Origin: Bufo bufo
Taxonomy: Eukaryota; Chordata; Amphibia; Anura; Bufonidae
Reading direction: 5' to 3'
Assembly: GCF_905171765.1 (NCBI RefSeq)
Contig: NC_053391.1
Coordinates: 192,892,559 to 192,956,558 of the forward strand
DNA length: 64,000 bases
Below, in pieces: positions 53,556 to 63,351 of the stretch (position 1 is its first letter; each line of letters opens with the position of its first letter). The translations under genes and the position numbers were made by a program. The notes under the pieces are model-generated. The model was given only the letters and a program-made list of their open reading frames with translations. It was not told where the DNA came from and did no database searches.

Positions 53556-56500
53556 GATCCTGTCGGGGGCAGATCTTGGGTGGAGTCTCCTCGTCCCCGG
53601 TTTCCCGTGTTGACAAACCACTGATCACTGTTGTCCTCTCCTGGGTCGGGGGCTCGGTGACGACCCAGGCGTTGGTGGACTCTGGTGCTGGTGGTTTGTT
53701 CATTGATAATGTGTTCGCTGCCGCCAATTCCATTCCTCTGCAGGCTCAAGGTTCCCCACTGGCTCTTGAGGCGATAGACGGCAGACCCCTTCTGCCGCCA
53801 CACGTGACTCATGAGACCCTTCCAGTGGGGATAGCCAATGGTGCCGTTCACAGAGAGTCGGTCTGCCTCCAGGTTATTTCGTCTCCACACTACTCGGTGG
53901 TCTTGGGGTACCCCTGGCTCCGGAAGCATAATCCGACTTTCGATTGGAGATCGGCCGAGATCCTCTCGTGGTCACCGCAGTGTGGGGCTAGTTGCATCCA
54001 TGGGTCTGTCAAGTTGCTGTGTACTTCCTCGGACTCTCTGTTGCCTCCTGAATACGAGGAGTACCGGGATGTATTCGATAAGGTGCGCGCGGTTGCCCTA
54101 CCTCCGCACCGCCCATACGATTGTGCCATAGAGTTACAATCTGGTGCCGTTCCTCCTCGTGGCAAAGTCTATCCACTGTCGGTAGCGGAGAATGAGGCCA
54201 TGGAGGAGTACGTGAGGGAGGCGCTTTCACGCGGACACATTCGAAAATCCTCGTCCCCGGCAGGGGCTGGATTTTTCTTTGTGAAAAAGAAGGGCGGTGA
54301 GTTGAGGCCTTGCATCGATTACAGGGGTCTCAATCGCATCACGATCAAGAACGCTTACCCGATACCCTTGATTTCCGAGCTGTTCGATCGCCTTAAAGGG
54401 GCCACGATCTTTACCAAACTCGACCTGAGAGCGGCATATAACCTGGTAAGGATCAAGGCGGGCGATGAGTGGAAGACCGCGTTTAACACCAGGACCGGTC
54501 ATTACGAATCCTTGGTTATGCCCTTTGGGTTGTGCAATGCGCCCGCAGTCTTTCAGGAATTCATCAACGATGTTTTCCGTGACCTGTTGCAGCAGTGTGT
54601 GGTGGTCTATTTGGATGACATCTTGGTATATTCTGAATCCATGGAGGCCCACATTCTGGATGTCAGACGAGTGTTGCAACGGTTACGAGAGAACAAGCTG
54701 TTCGGTAAGCTTGAGAAATGCGAATTTCACCGATCCCAGGTAACCTTCTTAGGTTACATCATTTCCGCTGAGGGGTTCTCCATGGATCCTGAGAAGGTTT
54801 CGGCTGTCTTACAGTGGCCCCAGCCCAGTGGTCTTCGTTCCCTGCAGCGCTTTTTGGGCTTCGCCAATTATTATCGGAAGTTCATCAGGGACTTTTCCAT
54901 GCTAGCCAAGCCTCTCACGGATCTGACCAGGAAGGGCAGTAATTCCCAGGTCTGGCCGCTCGAGGCCATCCGAGCTTTTGAGGCTCTAAAGTCCGCCTTT
55001 GTGTCGGCTCCGATTCTGTCGCATCCCAACCCTGGGTTGCCCTTTGTCCTCGAGGTGGACGCGTCTGAGACGGGAGTAGGCGCCCTTCTGTCTCAGCGTA
55101 GAACACCAGAGGGTCCTCTGCTTCCTTGTGGGTTTTACTCCCGGAAACTGTCTTCCGCGGAGTGCAACTATCAGATTGGTGACAGGGAGTTATTGGCCAT
55201 CGTGCAGGCCCTTAAAGAATGGAGGCACTTGCTCGAGGGTTTGGTGGTTCCGGTCCTCATCCTGACGGACTACAAGAATCTGACCTACCTTTCTGAGGCC
55301 AAGAGATTGACATAACGTCAGGCCAGATGGGCTCTGTTCTTGTCACGTTTTAATTACGTGGTCTCCTACCTACCCGGTTCCAAGAACATCAGGGCGGATG
55401 CCTTATCACGGCAGTACTCCGAGCTGTCCAGGGAGGAGTCGATTCCGACTTCGGTCATACCTCCGAATCAGATCTTGGCCGCCATTCGCACCAGCCTGAC
55501 CTCTCCCCTGGGTGAGCAGATTTTGGCGGCTCAATCTGGTGCTCCCTCTGGGAGACCCAACGGCAGATGTTTTGTGCCTGAGGAGTTGCGCACTCGGTTG
55601 TTGCGAACCTACCATAACTCCAAGACCGTGGGGCATCCTGGAAAGAATCAGCTGTCCTGGGCTGTTTCACATCTGTTCTGGTGGCCTTCCCTACGTTCCG
55701 ACATCGCCGCATATGTAGCGGCATGCTCCGTTTGTGCCCAGAGTAAGTCCCCTCGGCACCTTCCGTTGGGCCTTCTGCAACCCATAGCCACCGGGGAGCG
55801 CCCATGGTCACACCTGGGGATGGATTTCATTGTGGACCTCCCTGCATCCCGAGGCCATACGGTCATTCTCATGATTGTGGATCGGTTTTCCAAAATGTGC
55901 CACTGTGTTCCTCTCAAGAAGTTACCCTCTGCACAAGAGTTGGCCACGATTTTTGCCAGGGAGGTCTTCCGGTTGCACGGTTTGCCCAAGGAGATTGTGT
56001 CGGATCGGGGGAGTCAGTTTGTGTCCAGGTTCTGGCGCGCCTTTTGCTCCCAGTTGGGGATTCATCTCTCCTTCTCCTCGGCCTACCACCCTCAGTCCAA
56101 TGGGGCCGCAGAACGATCCAATCAGGCCTTGGAGCAATTCCTTCGTTGCTATGTCTCCGATCACCAAGACAATTGGGTTGACCTCCTGCCTTGGGCTGAG
56201 TTTGCCAGGAACACGGCGGTGAACTCTTCCTCTGGGACGTCTCCCTTCATGGCCAATTATGGGTTCCAACCTGCCGTGTTACCGGAGGTATTCTCTCCCC
56301 AGGATATTCCGGCTGTGGAGGATCACCTTTCCGTCCTACGTGCTTCTTGGGTACTGATCCAGAAGTCCCTTGAGGTCTCTGCGCAGCGCCAGAGACTCCA
56401 GGCTGATCGCAGACGAGCGCCTGCTCCTTCCTACCAGGTCGGAGACCGTGTATGGTTGTCCACCCGCAACCTCAACCTTCGAGTGCCCACTCCCAAGCTG

Positions 56501-56884
56501 GCGCCTCGCTTTGTTGGTCCCTTCCGAGTGCTTGGCAGGGTAAACCCGGTAGCCTATGCCCTTGCGCTTCCTCCTGGCATGCGGATCTCCAACGTGTTTC
56601 ATGTCTCCCTGTTGAAGCCACTGGTGTGTAATCGTTTCACTTCCTCGGTTCCTCGGCCTCGTCCGGTCCAAGTGGGTAATCGTGAGGAGTATGAGGTGAG
56701 CAATATCCTGGACTCACGCCTGGTCCGCGGTCGGGTGCAGTTTTTGGTCCATTGGCGTGGTTATGGTCCAGAGGAGCGTTCCTGGGTTCCCTCCGCAGAT
56801 GTCCATGCTCCTGCCTTGCTCCGAGCCTTCCACGCACGCTTCCCTCAGAAACCGTTCTTTACTCCGCGGAGGAGGGGCCCTTGA
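53543..56884 (+). pseudogene. Gypsy A Pol, one nonsense codon
   Basis: The -1 frame encodes protease (ALVDSGAGG), RT ([44 protein letters not shown]) and RNase H ([27 protein letters not shown], where His is more usual at the Tyr). TAA stands at 55313-55315. The same frame continues with an HHCC finger (YHNSKTVGH ... CSVCAQSK), the integrase triad in MDFIVDLP, VSDRGSQFVS and NGAAERSNQ, a FVGPFRV block and a chromodomain (YEVSNILDSRLVRGRVQFLV, WRGYGPEERSWVP). Apart from the stop the frame is open for over 1100 codons. Confidence 0.92.
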
Positions 56885-56895
56885 GGGGGAGGTAC
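56881..56895 (+). promoter_or_regulatory. Polypurine tract of Gypsy A
   Basis: TTGAGGGGGAGGTAC directly precedes the 3' LTR, the normal place for plus-strand DNA priming. Confidence 0.75.
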
Positions 56896-57388
56896 TGTCA
56901 TGGTCTTACCTTCTTGCTGTTCTCCTTCGTTTGACATGTGCTGGCGGCCATCTTGGTTTCTGGGTTTCTTGTAGCCTCCCACCCTGCGGCTCCTCCTTCC
57001 CACTGGGAGGAGCTGGATGCCTAGCTAATATATATAGGAGGTCTGTGGCTTCAGTTCCTTGCTTGGTCCTCCTGTGTTCACATGCTTCTAGACTGCTGCT
57101 GCTTCTGGTTCCTGATCCTGGTTTCGTCCGACTACCCTGCTGGTTCCTGATCCTGGTTTCGTCCGACTACCCTGCTGGTTCCTGATCCTGGCTTCGTCTG
57201 ACTACCCTGCTGGTTCCTGATCCTGGCTTCGTCTGACTACCCTTCTGGTTCCTGACCTCTGGCTTCGCAAAGACTCTGCTTCGGTTTCGCCATCCGTTTG
57301 GACTTTTGCTTTACAGCTTTATTTTTTAATAAAGCCTTCTTATTTTCACTTATCCCTTGTTGTACGTCTGGTTCATGGTTCCGTGACA
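56896..57388 (+). repeat. 3' LTR of Gypsy A
   Basis: 493 bp. Differences from the 5' LTR: CTAGCTAATA for CTAGCTCATA, ATTTTTTAATAAAGCC for ATTTTCAATAAAGCT (two substitutions and a one-base length change). The high identity indicates a recent insertion. Confidence 0.95.
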
Positions 57389-58318
57389 AGCAGAGAATCA
57401 GGCTTCACGTCACCCACCACTGGAACAGGCCACTGTCACACATTTAGGCCCAGGCACCCAGGCAGAGGAGAGAGGTCCCGTAACAGAGAATCTGGCCTTA
57501 TGTCAGCGCAGAATCTGTCTTCATGTCATAGCAGAGAATCAGGCTTCACGTCACCCACCACTGGAACAGGCCACTGTCACACATTTAGGCCCAGGCACCC
57601 AGGCAGAGGAGAGAGGTCCCGTAACAGAGAATCTGGCCTTATGTCAGCGCAGAATCTTTATTCATGTCATAGCAGAGAATCAGGCTTCACGTCACCCACC
57701 ACTGGAACAGGCCACTGTCACACATTTAGGCAACGGCACCCAGACAGAGGAGAGCGGTCCCGTAACAGAGAATCTGGCCTTATGTCAGCGCAGAATCTGT
57801 CTTCATGTCATAGCAGAGAATCAGGCTTCACGTCACCCACCACTGGAACAGGCCACTGTCACACATTTAGGCCCAGGCACCCAGGCAGAGGAGAGAGGTC
57901 CCGTAACAGAGAATCTGGCCTTATGTCAGCGCAGAATCTGTATTCATGTCATAGCAGAGAATCAGGCTTCACGTCACCCACCACTGGAACAGGCCACTGT
58001 CACACATTTAGGCCCAGGCACCCAGGCAGAGGAGAGAGGTCCCGTAACAGAGAATCTGGCCTTATGTCAGCGCAGAATCTGTATTCATGTCATAGCAGAG
58101 AATCAGGCTTCACGTCACCCACCACTGGAACAGGCCACTGTCAGACATTTAGGCCCCGGCACCCAGACAGAGGAGAGCGGTCCCGTAACAGAGAATCTGG
58201 CCTTATGTCAGCGCAGAATCTGTATTCATGTCATAGCAGAGAATCAGGCTTCACGTCACCCACCACTGGAACAGGCCACTGTCACACATTTAGGCCCCGG
58301 CACCCAGACAGAGGAGAG
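57389..58318. repeat. 141-bp tandem array, right part, about 6.6 units
   Basis: The array resumes with the AGCAG target duplication and continues to the boundary region ATGAGG-GAAGTGCC near 58380. One unit reads GGCAACGGCACCC in place of GGCCCCGGCACCC. With the left part it makes about 15 units. Confidence 0.93.
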
Positions 58319-58435
58319 GTTCATTCAACTTTGGGTTGCCCCGCAATATAATGGTAAAATGAAATTAAAAATAGTATTGAATGAGGAAGTGCCCTGGAGT
58401 AGAATAATATATTGTTAAGGGGAGGTAGTTAATAT

Positions 58436-61400
58436 CTAATCTGCACAAGGGATGGACAGGTCCTGTGGGATCCATGCCTGGTTCATTTTTATGAACGTCA
58501 ACTTGTCCACATTGGCTGTAGACAGGCGGCTGCGTTTGTCTGTAATGACGCCCCCTGCCGTGCTGAATACACGTTCAGACAAAACGCTGGCCGCCGGGCT
58601 GGCCAGCACCTCCAAGGCATAAAAGGCTAGCTCTGGCCACGTGGACAATTTGGAGACCCAGAAGTTGAATGGGGCCGAACCATCAGTCAGTACGTGGAGG
58701 GGTGTGCACAGGTACTGTTCCACCATGTTAGTGAAATGTTGCCTCCTGCTAACACGTTCCGTATCAGGTGGTGGTGCACTTAGCTGTGGCGTGTTGACAA
58801 AACTTTTCCACATCTCTGCCATGCTAACCCTGCCCTCAGAGGAGCTGGGCGTGACACAGCTGCGTTGGCAACCTCTTGCTCCTCCTCTGCCTTCGCCTTG
58901 GGCTTCCACTGGTTCCCCTGTGACATTTGGGAATGCTCTCAGTAGCGCGTCTACAAACGTGCGCTTGTACTCGCGCATCTTCCTATCACGCTCCAGTGTA
59001 GGAAGTAAGGTGGGCACATTGTCTTTGTACCGGGGATCCAGCAGGGTGGCAACCCAGTAGTCCGCACACGTTAAAATGTGGGCAACTCTGCTGTCGTTGC
59101 GCAGGCACTGCAGCATGTAGTCGCTCATGTGTGCCAGGCTGCCCAGAGGTAAGGACAAGCTGTCCTCTGTGGGAGGCGTATCGTCATCGTCCTGTGTTTC
59201 CCCCCAGCCACGCACCAGTGATGGGCCCGAGCTGCTTTGGGTGCCACCCCGCTGTGAACATGCTTCAACCTCATCCTCCTCCACCTCCTCCTCATCCTCG
59301 TCCTCCTCGTCCTCCAGTAGTGGGCCCTGTCTGGCCACATTTGTACCTGGCCTCTGGTGTTGCAAAAAACCTCCCTCTGAGTCACTTCGAAGAGACTGGC
59401 CTGAAAGTGCTAAAAATGACCCCTCTTCCTCCTCTTCCTCCTGGGCCACCTCCTCTTCCATCATCGCCCTAAGTGTTTTCTCAAGGAGACATAGAAGTGG
59501 TATTGTAACGCTGATAACGGCGTCATCGCCACTGGCCATGTTGGTGGAGTACTCGAAACAGTGCAACAGGGCACACAGGTCTCGCATGGAGGCCCAGTCA
59601 TTGGTGGTGAAGTGGGTCTGATCCACAGTGCGACTGACCCGTGCGTGCTGCAGCTGAAACTCCACTATGGCCTGCTGCTGCTCGCACAGTCTGTCCAGCA
59701 TATGCAAGGTGGAGTTCCACCTGGTGGGCACGTCGCATATGAGGCGGTGAGCGGGAAGGCCGAAGTTACGCTGTAGCGCAGACAGGCGAGCAGCGGCAGG
59801 GTGTGAACGCCGGAAGTGCGAACAGACGGCCCGCACTTTATGCAGCAGCTCTGACATGTCGGGGTAGTTGCGAATGAACTTCTGCACCACCAAATTCAGC
59901 ACATGCGCCAGGCAAGGGATGTGCGTCAAACCGGCTAGTCCCAGAGCTGCAACGAGATTTCGCCCATTATCGCACACCATCAGGCCGGGCTTGAGGCTCA
60001 CCGGCAGCAACCACTCGTCGGTCTGTTGTTCTATACCCCGCCACAACTCCTGTGCGGTGTGGGGCCTGTCCCCCAAACATATGAGTTTCAGAATGGCCTG
60101 CTGACGTTTACCCCGTGCTGTGCTGAAGTTGGTGGTGAAGGTGTGTGGCTGACTGGATGAGCAGGTGGAAGAAGAGGAGGAGGAAGCTGAGTAGGAGGAG
60201 GAGGAGACAGGAGGCAAAGAATGTTGCCCTGCGATCCTTGGCGGCGGAAGGACGTGCGCCAAACAGCTCTCCGCCTGGGGCCCAGCCGCCACTACATTTA
60301 CCCAGTGTGCAGTTAGGGAGATATAGCGTCCCTGGCCGTGCTTACTGGTCCACGTATCTGTGGTTAGGTGGACCTTGCCACAGATGGCGTTGCGCAGTGC
60401 ACACTTGATTTTATCGGACACTTGTTTGTGCAGGGAAGGCACGGCTCTCTTGGAGAAGTAGTGGCGGCTGGGAACAACATACTGTGGGACAGCAAGTGAC
60501 ATGAGCTGTTTGAAGCTGTGTGTGTCCACCAGCCTAAATGACAGCATTTCATAGGCCAGTAGTTTAGAAATGCTGGCATTCAGGGCCAGGGATCGAGGGT
60601 GGCTAGGTGGGAATTTACGCTTTCTCTCAAATGTTTGTGAGATGGAGAGCTGAACGCTGCCGTGTGACATGGTTGAGATGCTTGGTGACGCAGGTGGTGG
60701 TGTTGGTGGTACATCCCATGTTTGCTGGGCGGCAGGTGCCAACGTTCCTCCAGAGGCGGAGGAAGAGGCCGAGGCGGCGGCAGCAGCAGAAGAGGCCGAG
60801 GCGGCAGCAGCAGAAGAGGTAGCAGGGGGAGCCTGAGTGACTTCCTTGTTTTTAAGGTGTTTACTCCACTGCAGTTCATGCTTTGCATGCAGGGGCCTGG
60901 TCATGCAGGTTGTGCTAAGGTTCAGAACGTTAATGCCTCGCTTCAGGCTCTGATGGCACAGCGCGCAAACCACTCGGGTCTTGTCGTCAGCACATTGTTT
61001 GAAGAAGTGCCATGCCAGGGAGCTCCTTGAAGCTGGCTTTGGGGTGCTCGGTCCCAGATGGCGGCGGTCAGTAGCAGGCGGAGTCTCTTGTCGGCGGGTG
61101 TTCTGATTTTGCCCACTGCTCCCTCTTTTGCTACGCTGTTGGCTCGGTCTCACCACTGCCTCTTCCTCCGAACTGTGAAAGTCAGTGGCACGACCTTCAT
61201 TCCATGTGGGGTCTAGGACCTCATCGTCCCCTGCATCGTCTTCCACCCAGTCTTGATCCCTGACCTCCTGTTCAGTCTGCACACTGCAGAAAGACAAGGC
61301 AGTTGGCACCTGTGTTTCGTCATCATCAGAGACGTGCTGAGGTGGTATTCCCATGTCCTCATCATCAGGAAAAATAAGTGGTTGTGCGTTAGTGTATTCT

Positions 61401-61861
61401 ATCTCTTCCACACCTGGGGAAGGGCTAGGTGGATGCCCTTGGGAAACCCTGGCAGCAGAGTCTTCAAACAGCATAAGAGACTGCTGCATAACTTGAGGCT
61501 CAGACAGTTTCCCTGATATGCATGGGGGTGATGTGACAGACCGATGGGCTTGGTTTTCATGCGCCATCTGTGCGCTTTCTGCAGAAGACTGGGTGGGAAA
61601 TAATGTGAACGTGCTGGATCCACTGTCGGCCACCCAATTGACTAATGCCTGTACCTGCTCAGGCCTTACCATCCTTAGAACGGTATTGGGCCCCACCAAA
61701 TATCGCTGTAATTTCTGCTGGCTACTGGGACCTGAGGTAGTTGGTTCACTAGGACGTGTGGCTGTGGCAGAACGGCCACGTCCTCTCCCAGCACCAGAGG
61801 GTCCACTAACACCACCACGACCATGTCCACGTCCGCGTCCCTTATTAGATGTTTTCCTCAT
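58436..61861 (-). CDS. hAT transposase with BED zinc finger, intact
   Basis: This 1141-residue frame has no stop or frameshift. Residues 1-40 are Arg/Gly-rich. A BED finger spans about 280-330 (W284, C299, C302, H325, H328). The hAT catalytic core has Asp502 in TTDTWTS, Asp631 in CDNGRNLVAAL, the CLAHVLNL block (650-657) and DVPTRWNST (710-718). The dimerisation region ends with Glu1096 in LSERVFSTAGG and FIKMNQAWI. Ser/Ala-rich and Asp/Glu-rich inserts sit at about 345-375, 550-570, 800-815 and 850-866. All three acidic residues are present, so the protein may be active. It would also act on the non-autonomous copy at 5232-7850, whose right end matches this element's left end. Confidence 0.92.
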   Translation of the reverse strand: MRKTSNKGRGRGHGRGGVSGPSGAGRGRGRSATATRPSEPTTSGPSSQQKLQRYLVGPNTVLRMVRPEQVQALVNWVADSGSSTFTLFPTQSSAESAQMAHENQAHRSVTSPPCISGKLSEPQVMQQSLMLFEDSAARVSQGHPPSPSPGVEEIEYTNAQPLIFPDDEDMGIPPQHVSDDDETQVPTALSFCSVQTEQEVRDQDWVEDDAGDDEVLDPTWNEGRATDFHSSEEEAVVRPSQQRSKRGSSGQNQNTRRQETPPATDRRHLGPSTPKPASRSSLAWHFFKQCADDKTRVVCALCHQSLKRGINVLNLSTTCMTRPLHAKHELQWSKHLKNKEVTQAPPATSSAAAASASSAAAAASASSSASGGTLAPAAQQTWDVPPTPPPASPSISTMSHGSVQLSISQTFERKRKFPPSHPRSLALNASISKLLAYEMLSFRLVDTHSFKQLMSLAVPQYVVPSRHYFSKRAVPSLHKQVSDKIKCALRNAICGKVHLTTDTWTSKHGQGRYISLTAHWVNVVAAGPQAESCLAHVLPPPRIAGQHSLPPVSSSSYSASSSSSSTCSSSQPHTFTTNFSTARGKRQQAILKLICLGDRPHTAQELWRGIEQQTDEWLLPVSLKPGLMVCDNGRNLVAALGLAGLTHIPCLAHVLNLVVQKFIRNYPDMSELLHKVRAVCSHFRRSHPAAARLSALQRNFGLPAHRLICDVPTRWNSTLHMLDRLCEQQQAIVEFQLQHARVSRTVDQTHFTTNDWASMRDLCALLHCFEYSTNMASGDDAVISVTIPLLCLLEKTLRAMMEEEVAQEEEEEEGSFLALSGQSLRSDSEGGFLQHQRPGTNVARQGPLLEDEEDEDEEEVEEDEVEACSQRGGTQSSSGPSLVRGWGETQDDDDTPPTEDSLSLPLGSLAHMSDYMLQCLRNDSRVAHILTCADYWVATLLDPRYKDNVPTLLPTLERDRKMREYKRTFVDALLRAFPNVTGEPVEAQGEGRGGARGCQRSCVTPSSSEGRVSMAEMWKSFVNTPQLSAPPPDTERVSRRQHFTNMVEQYLCTPLHVLTDGSAPFNFWVSKLSTWPELAFYALEVLASPAASVLSERVFSTAGGVITDKRSRLSTANVDKLTFIKMNQAWIPQDLSIPCAD

Positions 61862-61878
61862 TGTTCCCGTTCACCACA

Positions 61879-62632
61879 ATTTTGAGAATGGCAAATTTGG
61901 GAATGCTTTTTCAACCCAGAAAAAAAAGTGTGCTTTTACGGTCACTACAAATAACTTGACCAGCTAAAACAGTGCAGATTTGGTTGAATAGAGATGTGAG
62001 ACCTGTTTTTTTTTGTGCTGTGTGACAGGTATAGGTTTAATCACAGAATCACACTTCTATCAGCACGCTAGCGTGTGTCTTAGGTTTTTCTGAATGACAC
62101 TATCAATACCTTCAATGTAAGATTTTCTTTTTGGGATAGATTTCAAGTAGGCCTCAAATACCAGAAACTAGTTATTTTGAGAATGGCAAATTTGGGAATG
62201 CTTTTTCAACCCAGAACAAAAAGTCTGCTTTTACGGTCACTACAAATAACTTGACCAGCTAAAACAGTGCAGATTTGGTTGAATAGAGATGTGAGACCTG
62301 TTTTTTTTTGCGCTGTGTGACAGGTATAGGTTTAATCACAGAATCACACTTCTATCAGCACGCTAGAGTGTGTCTTAGGTTTTTCTGAATGACACTATCA
62401 ATACCTTCAATGTAAGATTTTCTTTTTGGGATAGATTTCAAGTAGGCCTCAAATACCAGAAACTAGTTATTTTGAGAATGGCAAATTTGGGAATGCTTTT
62501 TCAACCCAGAACAAAAAGTCTGCTTTTACGGTCACTACAAATAACTTGACCAGCTAAAACAGTGCAGATTTGGTTGAATAGAGATGTGAGACCTGTTTTT
62601 TTTTGCGCTGTGTGACAGGTATTGTCACGAGG
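61879..62632. repeat. 295-bp tandem array upstream of the hAT transposase, 2.5 units
   Basis: TTTGAGAATGGCAAATTTGG begins at 61881, 62176 and 62471, giving a period of 295 bp. Units are nearly identical. It lies just upstream of the transposase start and may contain its promoter region. The third unit is cut at 62632 by a Gypsy LTR. Equivalent sequence occurs inverted at 6160-6300 in the non-autonomous element. Confidence 0.92.
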
Positions 62633-63274
62633 GTGTCGAGGACCACGCCTGACTCCGTTATACCCGGGGTCAGGAAGTCGCAGCGGTTGGCTGCACGCTC
62701 TATTTAAGATAGGGCTGTTTTCCTTATGGTAGCTTTCTGGGTTTGCTTAGCAAACCCTTTTGGCTCACTCAGGGATCCGTAGCTCCTTCTCCTCAGCTGT
62801 TCCTTGTCCAGCACTCCCAGACCTCCTTATATTTCTCTCTCACACTTCTCTGGTTGCCAGAGATAGAGCTTCCTGCCTGGACATCTATTCTGACCTTCTG
62901 GAGCTGTGTTGCTGCGTTCGCTGGTAGTTGGTCCAGTACGCTACCCTCCAGATCCCTGTTGGACCTTTTTGGTTTATTGTGGTCGCCCACCTGGGTGTAT
63001 GTGTTTGTATGTTTTGTCTGTCCTCTCCCTGGTGTTTCCCTCTTAGTGATAGTGGTGTGGACTAGCGATCCCACCGGCCTGTTCACTATCCAGGGCTCAT
63101 ATTAGGGAAAGCCAGGGTTTAGGCACGCGATCGCCGCACGGGTGAGGAACCCGTCTAGGGACGTCAGGGCAGTCAGGTGCCAGCCGCAAGGTGAGTTAGG
63201 GGTCACCACCTTTCCCTCTCCCTTGGGCAGGGCTTTCCCTGTTTTCCTCCCTGTGCGTGTCGTCGGTCATTACA
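62633..63274 (+). repeat. 5' LTR of Gypsy C
   Basis: Begins TGTCACGAGGG. The end at CATTACA is placed by analogy with elements A and B, where ACA is followed directly by TTA. The second LTR is outside the window, so the end is provisional. Confidence 0.65.
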
Positions 63275-63296
63275 TTATCTCTGGCCATTATTTTGT

Positions 63297-63339
63297 GTAG
63301 GTAAAAAAAATAAAATAAAAATAATAATTTTTTACCTAC
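63297..63339 (+). promoter_or_regulatory. 12-bp inverted repeat between LTR and gag
   Basis: GTAGGTAAAAAA (63297-63308) is followed by its exact complement TTTTTTACCTAC (63328-63339), with an A-rich loop, 13 bp before the gag ATG. A leader RNA hairpin is possible. No role is known to me. Confidence 0.7.
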
Positions 63340-63351
63340 TTAGAATCCAGT

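Larger units (their letters stand above)
52049..57388 (+). mobile_element. Gypsy chromovirus (sushi-type) element A, nearly intact
   Basis: LTRs of 492 and 493 bp differ at about three bases plus one indel. The target duplication is AGCAG (52044-52048 and 57389-57393). Gag and pol overlap in the -1 phase. Pol has protease, RT, RNase H, integrase and a C-terminal chromodomain. One in-frame TAA interrupts pol. It is inserted in the 141-bp array of the hAT element. Confidence 0.95.

Noticed and set aside
50839..58318. Regular direct repeats that might suggest a CRISPR array
   Set aside because: Units are 141 bp, contiguous and without variable spacers, and the sequence context is eukaryotic transposon DNA.
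59127..59621. Ser- and Pro-rich frames antisense to the hAT transposase
   Set aside because: They are shadows of Glu/Asp-rich and Ser/Ala-rich codons in the transposase.
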